Positions 25,291-33,320 of a stretch of DNA of 33,549 nucleotides are shown here, in pieces. The notes below the pieces were generated by a model, which worked only from the letters and a program-made list of their open reading frames with translations, ran no database searches and was not told the origin of the DNA. Position 1 is the stretch's first letter, and each line of letters starts with the position of its first letter. The stretch comes from Desulfobacterales bacterium (GTDB taxonomy: Bacteria; Desulfobacterota; Desulfovibrionia; Desulfovibrionales; Desulfothermaceae), in contig JAMOPG010000203.1 in assembly GCA_027064715.1 (NCBI GenBank), positions 1-33,549 on the forward strand, written 5' to 3'. The position numbers were made by a program, and so were the translations under genes.

Positions 25291-25330
25291 AAAAAAGAGG
25301 AGAAACCCTCTAAGGCACCCCCTCTTTTTT
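25291..25330 (-). terminator. Terminator following the acidic coiled-coil gene
   Basis: On the minus strand AGAGG-GTTTCT-CCTCT is followed by TTTTT. The upstream AAAAAAGAGG, which includes the stop codon, can also pair with CCTCTTTTTT, giving an alternative longer fold. Confidence 0.6.
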
Positions 25331-26303
25331 ATTCTTCTTCCTCTTTTAGTTCTTCTTCCATTGCCTCTATTTCTTCCCTAATAATCTTTGCAGCTTCTTT
25401 GGGAATCAATACATTTATCTCTTGTCTTAGATCGTCTCTTAAGCCATCAACAACTTCTTTTAAATGTCCTTTTAGCACTTTTTCCCAATTATTAATCTTT
25501 TCACTAAGACCCATTAGCTCACTTTTTATTAAATCCTTAAATTTTTCAATCTCATGCTTTAGGTTATCTATATCTTTTTGAAAAGAAGGTTCATCCACAG
25601 ACGCATGCTTTTGATTTTGGACTTCTGCTAAAATCAACTCTAATTTATTGTTTAATTTTTCTTCAACTGATTTTATCTTTGGATCTATTATTTCTGTTAT
25701 ATGTTGTTTTAAGGTGCCTAATAATTGTTCATTATCAGCAAATGTCTCCTTCGCTGTGGCTTCATTTGCTTTAGCTTCAGTTTCTTCTATAGATTCTGTG
25801 TCTAGTTTTTCATCTGGGGCTTCTGGAATATCTTGATCAGCAATAGTCTTTTCTTCTTCTGTCTTTACTAACTCTTCATCACTGTCTTTATCCTCTTGAT
25901 TTTCCTCAAATAAAGAATCAATTTCATCCTGATTGATTTGTTGAGAATCTACCCCTGACTCTTCATCATCTATATTTAAGTCCTTATCAAGTTTATCAAA
26001 TATAGAGTCTATGTCCAAATCATCTTTTTTTTCTTGTTCAGACTGATACTCTGATGTTTCTGTTTCTTCTGGTTCTTCATCCAGTAAAGTATCTAGTTCA
26101 TCATCTAAAGAGGCCTCTTTATCAGAGCCCTCTTTTTTATCTGTTTTGTCGCTATTTGTCTGTTGTTCATCCCCTTCTAATAATGCATCTAATTCTTTTT
26201 CTAGATCATCAAACTCACTTTCCTCCCCTGATTCTGATTTCTTTTCCCCAGGCTCTTCTACCACTTCTGTTAATTCAATAACCTCTTCATCTTTTTTTGA
26301 CAT
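25329..26303 (-). CDS. Acidic low-complexity protein with C-terminal coiled coil, function unknown
   Basis: A protein of 324 residues from the ATG at 26303, which has GGAG about eight bases upstream. The track start 11 codons earlier lacks this. Residues 1-190 are strongly acidic and disordered-looking (Asp, Glu, Ser, Gln). Residues about 195-324 are helical with coiled-coil heptads (KSVEEKLNNKLELILAEV). Four short hydrophobic islands recur in the acidic part: KELDALLEGD (36), DELDTLLDEE (68), DIDSIFDKLD (97) and DEIDSLFEEN (126). These resemble the SQxEIDALL peptide at the FliM N-terminus. No signal peptide or membrane segment is seen. It is the last gene after ahbB, hemL and cytochrome c3, 36 bases from the cytochrome. 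I do not recognise the family. Confidence 0.7.
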   Translation of the reverse strand: MSKKDEEVIELTEVVEEPGEKKSESGEESEFDDLEKELDALLEGDEQQTNSDKTDKKEGSDKEASLDDELDTLLDEEPEETETSEYQSEQEKKDDLDIDSIFDKLDKDLNIDDEESGVDSQQINQDEIDSLFEENQEDKDSDEELVKTEEEKTIADQDIPEAPDEKLDTESIEETEAKANEATAKETFADNEQLLGTLKQHITEIIDPKIKSVEEKLNNKLELILAEVQNQKHASVDEPSFQKDIDNLKHEIEKFKDLIKSELMGLSEKINNWEKVLKGHLKEVVDGLRDDLRQEINVLIPKEAAKIIREEIEAMEEELKEEEE

Positions 26304-26339
26304 AAAATTAACTCCATAAAAGTGTAATGGGTACACCGA

Positions 26340-26753
26340 TTATTTTTTATGACACCCTTTGCAACTCAATGGACCAGTGGGTTTATTCTTTACTTTGTTT
26401 TTTGCATGACAGCTGAGGCAACTATGTACACTTTTTTTATCATGAAAGGCAAAATAGGCAGATTTTTTGTTCATCATTTGCGGTCCTTTAGCATTAATTA
26501 AATCATGGCATCCTGAGGACGTGCATTTTAAAGGTGCTTTGGTTTTATCAGTCCACTTATGATGACATGTCTCACAGGGTATTTTCTCATGTTTTTTGTG
26601 TGGCATTATAACAGGTGTGTAAAGGGGATTTTTGGTTTTGCCCAGCGAATCTTTCATTTCAATTTCTTCAGGGGGTTCAATTGCCATAGATCCCACAATT
26701 GCAATGCCAAATAGGAGACACCCTAAAAATACTAGAACTTTTGCTGCTTTCAT
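26340..26753 (-). CDS. Tetrahaem class III cytochrome c (cytochrome c3 family)
   Basis: A 137-residue periplasmic electron carrier with a signal peptide of about 24 residues. Haem sites are CETCH (60), CTSSGCH (77, the CX4CH form typical of cytochrome c3), CLSCH (112) and CKGCH (131). Axial-ligand histidines lie in PHKKHEK and FAFHDKKSVHSC. Cytochrome c3 shuttles electrons between periplasmic hydrogenases or formate dehydrogenases and membrane complexes in sulfate reducers. The fourth haem uses CX2CH rather than CX4CH, so it may be a variant c3. It follows hemL by 51 bases, behind AAGGAGG, in a group with haem-synthesis genes. Confidence 0.9.
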   Translation of the reverse strand: MKAAKVLVFLGCLLFGIAIVGSMAIEPPEEIEMKDSLGKTKNPLYTPVIMPHKKHEKIPCETCHHKWTDKTKAPLKCTSSGCHDLINAKGPQMMNKKSAYFAFHDKKSVHSCLSCHAKNKVKNKPTGPLSCKGCHKK

Positions 26754-26804
26754 TCTTACCTCCTTTTTTAATTTTTTACTTACAAAAATGTCAAGCTTCC
26801 TTTT

Positions 26805-28076
26805 TTATAAGTTGATCCTTTGTACACTATCAATAATCTTGTCCATGTCTTTTAAATCATGGGCAAAGGATGTAAACATGCATTCAAAATTAGAAGGAGG
26901 GATAAAGATTTTTGAGTTTCGCATATGAACAAAAAAATGTGAAAATCTGTTAGTATCAGTTGTTTTTGCATCCTCAAAGTTTTTGATTTTATCTTTTTCT
27001 GTAAAAAATATTGTAAAGGCTGAACCAAACTGATTAATTCTTACTGGGATACTTTTTTCCTTAAAAATGTTATTAAGTTCTTTTACCAAATTGTGAGTAT
27101 AATCTTCAAGATTTTTGTAGTCCTGGTTTTTTAAGATTTTTAATGTAGCAATCCCTGCTGCCATAGCCACAGGATTTCCAGAAAGGGTTCCTGCTTGATA
27201 TATATCTCCAGTAGGGGCTAGATGTTCCATTATCTCTCTTTTTCCACCAAATGCGCCTACTGGAAACCCACCTCCTATTATTTTTCCTAAACAGGTTATA
27301 TCAGGCTCTATTCCAAATATGTTTTGAACTCCACCATAACAGAATCTAAAACCAGTAATAACTTCATCAAAGATGAGAAGGGAGCCATACTTTGAAGTTA
27401 TCTCCCTTAATCCTTTTAAGAAATCCTTTTTTGGTAGAACTAACCCCATGTTTCCAGCAATGGGTTCAACAATTACCCCTGCAATATCCTCTCCATGTTT
27501 TTCAAAGATTTCTTTCACACCATCTATATTATTGAATTCTGCTAACAGAGTATGTTGAACAATTTGTTCAGGAACCCCTGGGGTTCCAGGAATGGAATAT
27601 GTAGCAACCCCTGATCCAGCCTGAGCGAGCAAATGATCCACATGGCCGTGGTAACATCCAATAAATTTAACAATTTTTTCTCTTTTTGTATAACCCCTTG
27701 CAAGCCTTATTGCGCTCATTGTAGCTTCTGTTCCAGAATTCACCATTCTTACCATTTCAATGCTTGGGATAGCATCTGTTATTAGCTCGGCCATTTCTAT
27801 TTCCCAAGGAGTTGGAGCACCAAAACTTGAGCCCAGTTCCAATGCCTGTTTTGCAGCCTTTACTACTTCAGGGTGTGCATGACCTAAAATCAACGGACCC
27901 CATGAGAGCACAAGGTCTATATATTCATCTCCATCAACTGAATAAATCTTGCTTCCTTTGCCTTTTTTAATAAAAAGTGGATCACATCCAACACTTTTGC
28001 ACGCCCTAACTGGGCTGTTAACACCCCCTGGTATTATTTTTTTTGCCTTGTTGTATAACTGGTTTGACCGCTCCAT
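26805..28076 (-). CDS. hemL: Glutamate-1-semialdehyde 2,1-aminomutase
   Basis: A 423-residue PLP enzyme that converts glutamate-1-semialdehyde to 5-aminolevulinate, the tetrapyrrole precursor in the C5 pathway. The PLP lysine is Lys265 in [17 protein letters not shown]. The motifs [34 protein letters not shown] and [10 protein letters not shown] are intact, and length is normal. The ribosome binding site is AAGGAGAT. It lies 38 bases after ahbB and before the cytochrome c3 gene, a sensible pairing of haem supply with a haem protein. Confidence 0.97.
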   Translation of the reverse strand: MERSNQLYNKAKKIIPGGVNSPVRACKSVGCDPLFIKKGKGSKIYSVDGDEYIDLVLSWGPLILGHAHPEVVKAAKQALELGSSFGAPTPWEIEMAELITDAIPSIEMVRMVNSGTEATMSAIRLARGYTKREKIVKFIGCYHGHVDHLLAQAGSGVATYSIPGTPGVPEQIVQHTLLAEFNNIDGVKEIFEKHGEDIAGVIVEPIAGNMGLVLPKKDFLKGLREITSKYGSLLIFDEVITGFRFCYGGVQNIFGIEPDITCLGKIIGGGFPVGAFGGKREIMEHLAPTGDIYQAGTLSGNPVAMAAGIATLKILKNQDYKNLEDYTHNLVKELNNIFKEKSIPVRINQFGSAFTIFFTEKDKIKNFEDAKTTDTNRFSHFFVHMRNSKIFIPPSNFECMFTSFAHDLKDMDKIIDSVQRINL

Positions 28077-28114
28077 TTTTATTATCTCCTTAAACTGTTC
28101 TAGAAAAAATAAAA

Positions 28115-28597
28115 TTAAAAATATTTCATTGAAGTCTTTTTTAATTCTTCATCACTAAAAAGCATTTCATATTCAGTAAAATGTGTTAACTCTTTAATTT
28201 TATTTACAATAGACAAACAATCTTGTTTGCACCTTCCATGTATCATGGTGTATAAATTATAAGGCCAAGAGGGGTGAGTTTTTCTTACATAACAATGAGA
28301 TATCTCGGGTACTTGGGTAATAATGTCTGCAATATGATCAATTTTTTCCTCAGGCTCAACCTTCCAGGCAACCATCACATTACACTCGTATCCAGCAATT
28401 TGATGTTTTAGTGTAGCCCCAAACCTTCTGATTATTCCCTCTTTTTTGAGATTATTTAAAAAAGAAATTACCTTTTGCTCTGTAGTACCTACCTTTTTGG
28501 CTATTTCAAAAAATGGCATTGGACTATCTGGAATATTTTCTTGTACTATTTTTAGAATTTCAATTTCTACTTTGGTAAACTCAAGGTGATGGCTCAT
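28115..28597 (-). CDS. ahbB: Sirohaem decarboxylase subunit, AhbB-like (Lrp/AsnC-type fold)
   Basis: A 160-residue protein with an N-terminal winged helix (about 8-62) and a C-terminal Lrp-like alpha/beta domain (about 70-150). The stretch [24 protein letters not shown] and the signature [22 protein letters not shown] are typical of AhbB/NirG-type sirohaem decarboxylases rather than true DNA-binding Lrp regulators. AhbA and AhbB together remove two acetate carboxyls from sirohaem to give didecarboxysirohaem in the alternative haem route used by sulfate reducers. No ahbA, ahbC or ahbD gene is in the window. It leads the ahbB-hemL-cytochrome group. Confidence 0.88.
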   Translation of the reverse strand: MSHHLEFTKVEIEILKIVQENIPDSPMPFFEIAKKVGTTEQKVISFLNNLKKEGIIRRFGATLKHQIAGYECNVMVAWKVEPEEKIDHIADIITQVPEISHCYVRKTHPSWPYNLYTMIHGRCKQDCLSIVNKIKELTHFTEYEMLFSDEELKKTSMKYF

Positions 28598-28688
28598 ATA
28601 TCCCTATCCTGATCTATAAAAAGTCACGTAAGAATGTATAATATCCAATGAGATTAATTACAAGCAAATTTTCAGTACAAAAAAAGAT

Positions 28689-28722
28689 AAGGAAAATCAA
28701 AAATGTTTTGATTTGTTTCCTT
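28689..28722. other. Inverted repeat in the divergent ahbB/gpsA intergenic region
   Basis: AAGGAAAATCAAAA faces TTTTGATTTGTTTCCTT across ATG. The inner AAATCAAAA/TTTTGATTT arms are perfect, and AAGGAAA/TTTCCTT extend them with slight slippage. It could be an operator for either promoter or a terminator-like element. The remaining gap (28598-28802) shows no gene. Confidence 0.4.
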
Positions 28723-28802
28723 GACCATCCCTTTTAAAAAGGTTAGAGACAGGGACAACGTTGTAATTAAAAACAATCTCAAGTGTGATAGAGGAGGCTC
28801 AC

Positions 28803-29798
28803 TTGAACATAGGAGTGGTTGGGGCTGGTTCATGGGGAACTTCATTGGCAAACATGCTTTGTTCAAAAGATTATAATGTAGTATTATGGGTTAGAGAAAA
28901 GGAACTTTTAGATATTATGATATTAAAAAGGGAAAACACCTGGTTTTTACCAGGGATAAAGCTTGATTCTAGGCTTAAATTCTCCAATTCTTTTGAAGAG
29001 GTGGTGAGAAATAAGAATTTTTTGGTGTTCGTTATACCTTCTCAATATACCAGAGGGGTTTTATTAGATATTAAGCCTTTTTTGTCAAAAAACGTGATAG
29101 TGGTGTGTGCCAGTAAAGGCATTGAACTTAATACATTAAAGACTATGTCAGAGGTGTTTTTTGAGGTTCTTGGAGATTTAAATCCCATATATGCCCATCT
29201 CTCAGGGCCGTCTTTTGCAAAAGAAGTTGCTTTATGTCAGCCAACAGCAGTTTCTCTTGGTTGTACAGATGAAGAAAAGGCAAAAATATTACAACAAGCC
29301 TTTTCTACAGATTATTTTAGGGTGTATATCAATCCAGATGTAAAAGGGGTTGAATTGGGCGGTGCTATTAAGAATGTAATAGCCATTGCTGCTGGAATAT
29401 GTGATGGATTAAACTTAGGTTATAATGCAAGGGCTGCGCTTATAACGAGAGGACTTGCTGAGATGGCCAGACTGGGAATAAAATTAGGTGCTAAAAAAGA
29501 GACTTTTATGGGGCTTTCTGGTTTAGGGGATTTAGTATTAACATGTACAGGAGAACTCAGTAGAAATAGACAGGTGGGGCTTAGAATAGGTAGGGGAGAA
29601 AAGTTAAAAGATATTGTAAATAGTATGAAAATGGTAGCTGAGGGTGTAAAGACCGCTGAAGCACTTTATAAACTTGCAAAGAAGATTGGTGTGGATTTAC
29701 CAATTACAGAACAGGTTTATAAAATACTTTATGAAGACAAAGATCCTACACAAGCTACTATTGAACTTATGGTAAGGGAATTAAAGTGTGAATTCTAA
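28803..29798 (+). CDS. gpsA: Glycerol-3-phosphate dehydrogenase [NAD(P)+]
   Basis: A 331-residue cytoplasmic enzyme reducing dihydroxyacetone phosphate to sn-glycerol 3-phosphate for phospholipid synthesis. The dinucleotide fold opens with NIGVVGAGSWGTSLANML. The motifs HLSGPSFAKEVA, the catalytic-lysine stretch GGAIKNVIAIAAGI and LITRGLAEMARLG, and GLSGLGDLVLTCTGELSRNR are present. The track starts at a GTG at 28785, but GAGGAGG at 28791-28797 places the start at the TTG at 28803, giving the family's usual MNIGVVG beginning. The start codon is therefore an uncommon TTG, and expression may be modest. Confidence 0.93.
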   Translation: MNIGVVGAGSWGTSLANMLCSKDYNVVLWVREKELLDIMILKRENTWFLPGIKLDSRLKFSNSFEEVVRNKNFLVFVIPSQYTRGVLLDIKPFLSKNVIVVCASKGIELNTLKTMSEVFFEVLGDLNPIYAHLSGPSFAKEVALCQPTAVSLGCTDEEKAKILQQAFSTDYFRVYINPDVKGVELGGAIKNVIAIAAGICDGLNLGYNARAALITRGLAEMARLGIKLGAKKETFMGLSGLGDLVLTCTGELSRNRQVGLRIGRGEKLKDIVNSMKMVAEGVKTAEALYKLAKKIGVDLPITEQVYKILYEDKDPTQATIELMVRELKCEF

Positions 29799-29814
29799 AA
29801 ATAGAGGACAAAAA

Positions 29815-29872
29815 ATTGTTTCATTGTTTGATAAATAAAAATTTGTTTAAAAAATGTGTTTAATTGTTTCAT
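29815..29872 (+). repeat. Repeated ATTGTTTCAT-type motif in the cooS leader
   Basis: ATTGTTTCAT occurs at 29815-29824 and 29863-29872, with a one-base variant ATTGTTTGAT at 29823-29832 overlapping the first. All lie in the 93 bases between gpsA and cooS. They may be regulator half-sites or simply AT-rich repetition. No known regulator motif is recognised. Confidence 0.35.
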
Positions 29873-29891
29873 AAGGGAAGAGTGTAGGGAA

Positions 29892-31868
29892 ATGAGAGTG
29901 GTAAAAGAGCAGAGTGACCAGGAAAAAGGTTTTACTGCTCAAGATTTTACAATTTGTGAAGCCACTGCCCAGATGCTTAAGAGGACTCATAAGGATGGTG
30001 TTTCAACGGTCTTTGAGCGTGCAGCAGAAATGAAGCCCTGTCCTATAGGTTCTGCATCTGCCTGCTGTAAGAATTGTTCTATGGGACCATGCAGACTAAA
30101 TGCAAAAGATCCTTATTCAAAGAGAGGTGTTTGTGGAGCCACTATTGATACCATCCAGGCAAGGAATTTTGCCAGGATGGTTGCAGGTGGTGCTTCTGCC
30201 CATGCAGACCATGGACTGGAGATGTTGGATATCTTCAGAGACGTGGTTAATGGAAAGATCAAGGATTATCAGATTAAAGATCCAATTAAATTGATTGAAG
30301 TAGCAAAATCTATTGATATAGAGACAGAAGGGCGCTCTATTGAAGAAATAGCAAAGGATTTATATGAAGAATTAAAGAAGACATTTACCCAGATTGAAGG
30401 TGAAATTCCCTTTGTTAAAAGGGTTCCTGAGGCAACTAGAGAGATATGGAGAAAATTGGGGATTGTTCCAAGAGGCGCAATGAGGGAAATTATGGAGACC
30501 ATGCACAGGACTCATATTGGTGTGGATCAGCATTATGAGAATATAGCCCTACAATTTAGTAGGTGTGCATTGGCTGATGGTTGGGGTGGCTCTATGGTTG
30601 CCACAGAGATCTCTGACATCCTTTATGGTACTCCCTCGCCTGTGTTGGCGAATGTCAATATGGGGGTATTAAAAGAGGATTATGTTAATATTATTATTCA
30701 TGGCCATGAGCCAAACCTTTTTGAGTCAATGTTGGCATCAGTAAATGATTCAGCCTTAATCGAGGCAGCAAAAGAGGCGGGTGCCAAAGGTATAAATATT
30801 GCTGGGATGTGTTGTTCAGGTGCAGAAATTTTATCCAGGCATGGAATATCTCATGCTGGTAATTTTTTATCCACAGAATATGTACTTGCAACTGGTGCTG
30901 TGGACGCCATGGGTGTGGATGTTCAGTGTATTATGCAGGGCCTTAGCACTGTTGCTAAATGTTATAATACATTCTTGTTCACCACAAATCCAAGGGCAAA
31001 GATTGAAGGTGCAGAATACATTGAATTAGATGAACACAATCCAAGAAAATGTACTGATGAGATCGTAATGAGGGCAATTGCAAGGTTTAAGAATAGAAAC
31101 GTAAAAGTTGAGATTCCTCAAATTGTAAATCCTGGTATTCATGGTTTCTCTTATGAATATATTAAATACATGTTAGGTGGTACATTTAGGGCATCATATA
31201 AGCCACTTAATGAGAACATTATAAATGGGAAAATTAGAGGACTCGCTGGTGTAGTTGGATGCACCAACCCTAGAGTAAAACACGATTATATCCATGTTGA
31301 ATTGGTCAAAGAACTCATAAAAAATGATGTGTTAGTTCTCCAGACAGGTTGTTCCCAGATCGCCTTGGCCAAGGCAGGCCTTTTGGTACCTGAAGCTGCT
31401 CATTTAGCTGGTGATGGTCTTGCTGAGGTATGTGAAGCTGTTGGTATGCCACCAGTGTTAGGTCTGGGTTCTTGCGTAGATAATAGCCGAATCTTGATAG
31501 CTGCATCAGAGGTGGTAAAAACAGGTGGGCTTGGAAACTCTTTAGCAGATCTACCACTTGCAGGAGCAGCACCAGAATGGATGAGTGAAAAGGCTATATC
31601 TATTGGTCAATATTTTGTTGCATCTGGTATATATACGGTCTTTGGCGTGACCTTCCCAGCTATGAAGGGTACTAAATTTTATGACTTACTTTTTGGTGGT
31701 TTGGAAAAGATGGGCCTAGGATACTGGGGCTTTGCGGAAGATCCATATGAGATGGCAAAACTCATGATTGCCCATATTGATAAGAAGAGAAAGGCCTTAG
31801 GTATTGATAAGGCAAGAGAAAGGGTACTATTTGATATGGCAGTAAGACGTGAATTAGAAGCTATATAA
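29892..31868 (+). CDS. cooS: Anaerobic carbon monoxide dehydrogenase catalytic subunit (Ni-Fe-S)
   Basis: A 658-residue enzyme interconverting CO and CO2. N-terminal cysteines for the D and B clusters lie in KPCPIGSASACCKNCSMGPCRLN and GVCGAT. All C-cluster ligand motifs appear in order: the His in IIHGHEPNL, then the Cys residues in GMCCSGAE, DVQCIMQGL, GVVGCTNPR, LQTGCSQI and GLGSCVDN. The protein is therefore expected to be active. The track starts at a GTG 12 codons earlier. The ATG at 29892 gives the usual N-terminus, though its ribosome binding site is not strong. The nickel-insertion ATPase cooC and the ferredoxin cooF are not adjacent, so this is an orphan gene. It is followed by a terminator. 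Confidence 0.95.
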   Translation: MRVVKEQSDQEKGFTAQDFTICEATAQMLKRTHKDGVSTVFERAAEMKPCPIGSASACCKNCSMGPCRLNAKDPYSKRGVCGATIDTIQARNFARMVAGGASAHADHGLEMLDIFRDVVNGKIKDYQIKDPIKLIEVAKSIDIETEGRSIEEIAKDLYEELKKTFTQIEGEIPFVKRVPEATREIWRKLGIVPRGAMREIMETMHRTHIGVDQHYENIALQFSRCALADGWGGSMVATEISDILYGTPSPVLANVNMGVLKEDYVNIIIHGHEPNLFESMLASVNDSALIEAAKEAGAKGINIAGMCCSGAEILSRHGISHAGNFLSTEYVLATGAVDAMGVDVQCIMQGLSTVAKCYNTFLFTTNPRAKIEGAEYIELDEHNPRKCTDEIVMRAIARFKNRNVKVEIPQIVNPGIHGFSYEYIKYMLGGTFRASYKPLNENIINGKIRGLAGVVGCTNPRVKHDYIHVELVKELIKNDVLVLQTGCSQIALAKAGLLVPEAAHLAGDGLAEVCEAVGMPPVLGLGSCVDNSRILIAASEVVKTGGLGNSLADLPLAGAAPEWMSEKAISIGQYFVASGIYTVFGVTFPAMKGTKFYDLLFGGLEKMGLGYWGFAEDPYEMAKLMIAHIDKKRKALGIDKARERVLFDMAVRRELEAI

Positions 31869-31895
31869 TATTGGGCTAAAAGATATGGGACTAAT

Positions 31896-31931
31896 AAAAA
31901 GGGATTTGCCCTTGAAGGCAAGTCCCTTTTT
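31896..31931 (+). terminator. Rho-independent terminator between cooS and argB
   Basis: AAAAAGGGATTTGCC pairs with GGCAAGTCCCTTTTT (one G-U) around a CTTGAA loop and ends in a T run. It lies 27 bases after cooS and only 24 bases before the argB start. Confidence 0.9.
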
Positions 31932-31955
31932 GTATTTAAATTTTGGAGAGCAGAT

Positions 31956-32831
31956 ATGGAAAATGAAAGACTTAAAGCCAAAATCCTTTTAGAATCCTTA
32001 CCTTATATAAGAGAATTTTATAAACAGACCATTGTGATTAAATATGGTGGGCACGCCATGAAAGATGAGAATCTAAAAAAGGCCTTTGCCTTAAATGTTA
32101 CATTGTTAAAATACATTGGAATTAATCCAGTAATTGTCCATGGTGGTGGCCCTCAGATAGGTAAGATGTTGAAAAAATTAAATATTGATTCTAAATTTAG
32201 AGAAGGTCTAAGGGTCACAGACGATGTTACCATGGATGTTGTAGAAATGGTATTGGTGGGAAAAGTAAATAAGGAAATTGTCAATTTGATCAATTTAATG
32301 GGCGGAAATGCTGTTGGGCTGTCAGGAAAAGATGGATGGATTATCAAGGCTAGAAAACTTGAGATGGTGATCTCTAAAGATAATACTCCGCCAGAGATAA
32401 TTGATTTAGGTAAAGTTGGAGAAGTAGTTTCTATTCACAATGAGCTTATAACCACGTTAGAGGATAAAGGCTTTATTCCTGTTATAGCACCTGTTGGTGT
32501 TGATGGAGATGGAAATACCTACAATATAAATGCTGATGATGTTGCTGCTGCTATTGCTGGCTCTTTAAAGGCCAAAAGATTAATTTTACTTACTGATGTG
32601 CCTGGTATTTTGTCAAATGGTGAACTTATATCCTCAATTTCCAGAAAAGATGTCATGGAAGCTATACAGAGAGGTATTATTACTGGTGGCATGATCCCAA
32701 AAGTCAAATGTTGTATTGAGGCCTTAGAAGAAGGGGTTGAAAAAACACATATAATTGACGGTCGAATAGAAAATTCTATCTTGTTAGAGCTGTTTACAAA
32801 TGCTGGTATAGGAACTGAAATAGTGAGGTAA
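31956..32831 (+). CDS. argB: Acetylglutamate kinase
   Basis: A 291-residue amino-acid-kinase-fold enzyme that phosphorylates N-acetylglutamate, the second step of arginine synthesis. The conserved stretches [10 protein letters not shown] (phosphate-binding Lys and Gly residues), [46 protein letters not shown] and GGMIPKV are present. An N-terminal helix (residues 1-20, [21 protein letters not shown]) resembles that of arginine-inhibited hexameric forms, so feedback inhibition is likely but inferred. The ribosome binding site is GGAGAG. The start lies just behind a strong terminator, leaving almost no room for a promoter. Confidence 0.95.
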   Translation: MENERLKAKILLESLPYIREFYKQTIVIKYGGHAMKDENLKKAFALNVTLLKYIGINPVIVHGGGPQIGKMLKKLNIDSKFREGLRVTDDVTMDVVEMVLVGKVNKEIVNLINLMGGNAVGLSGKDGWIIKARKLEMVISKDNTPPEIIDLGKVGEVVSIHNELITTLEDKGFIPVIAPVGVDGDGNTYNINADDVAAAIAGSLKAKRLILLTDVPGILSNGELISSISRKDVMEAIQRGIITGGMIPKVKCCIEALEEGVEKTHIIDGRIENSILLELFTNAGIGTEIVR

Positions 32832-32921
32832 AAAATTGATTTGGGAGCCCACTTTGAATAAAGATCAAAAAGATTATATAAAATATTAAGTTATCCCAAC
32901 CAAAATGATGGGAGGGAGAAG

Positions 32922-33256
32922 ATGGAGGAAGCCGAATCACTTCCTGAACCAGTTATCTCTAATGAGATAAAAGAAATAGAATTTGATGAGATGTGGCATT
33001 TTATCCAGTCAAAAAAAACAAAATATGGATTATCAAGGCGTTGGATCGTAGCAGAGGGTGAACTATTGCCTGGGTTATTGGCAATCGTGATGCTTCAACC
33101 TTCAGACGGTTATACAAAAAACTTGAACAATTGAAGGATTGTGTTTTTTATACAGATGATTGGGAAGCTTTTAAGAAGGTATTGTCGCGAGAGCGCCATA
33201 TAATAGAAAAAAGAGGAACAGTGACAATTCCTGAAATTTTTGCCCAATATCAGTAA
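32922..33256 (+). pseudogene. Decayed IS1-family transposase (InsB-like) fragment
   Basis: Two frames together spell an IS1-type DDE transposase core. The first gives IEFDEMWHFIQSKK. After the run of eight A at 33011-33018 the other frame gives WIIKALDRSRG, then a TGA at 33059-33061, then TIAWVIGNRDASTFRRLYKKL and YTDDWEAFKKVLSRERHI, ending at TAA 33254-33256. One extra A would restore the frame. The TGA stands where an Arg (CGA) is expected. The N-terminal zinc-finger part and the end of the catalytic domain, including the final acidic residue region, are missing. It is clearly non-functional. The track shows only the first frame (70 aa) as an ORF. Confidence 0.85.
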
Positions 33257-33320
33257 AGATTTTTATCTATCTTTAGATGAACATTCTTAAGATTTATTAT
33301 ATATATTTACGCACTTTTAC

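Noticed and set aside
25093-25581. 162-aa plus-strand ORF opposite the 62-aa gene, the hairpins and the acidic protein
   Set aside because: Ser/Phe-rich composition is the expected complement of an acidic coding region, and it spans two terminators.
33011-33019. A8C run as a programmed IS1 frameshift site
   Set aside because: The canonical IS1 site joins InsA to InsB, whereas this run lies within the catalytic domain, and a TGA follows in the new frame, so decay is the simpler reading.
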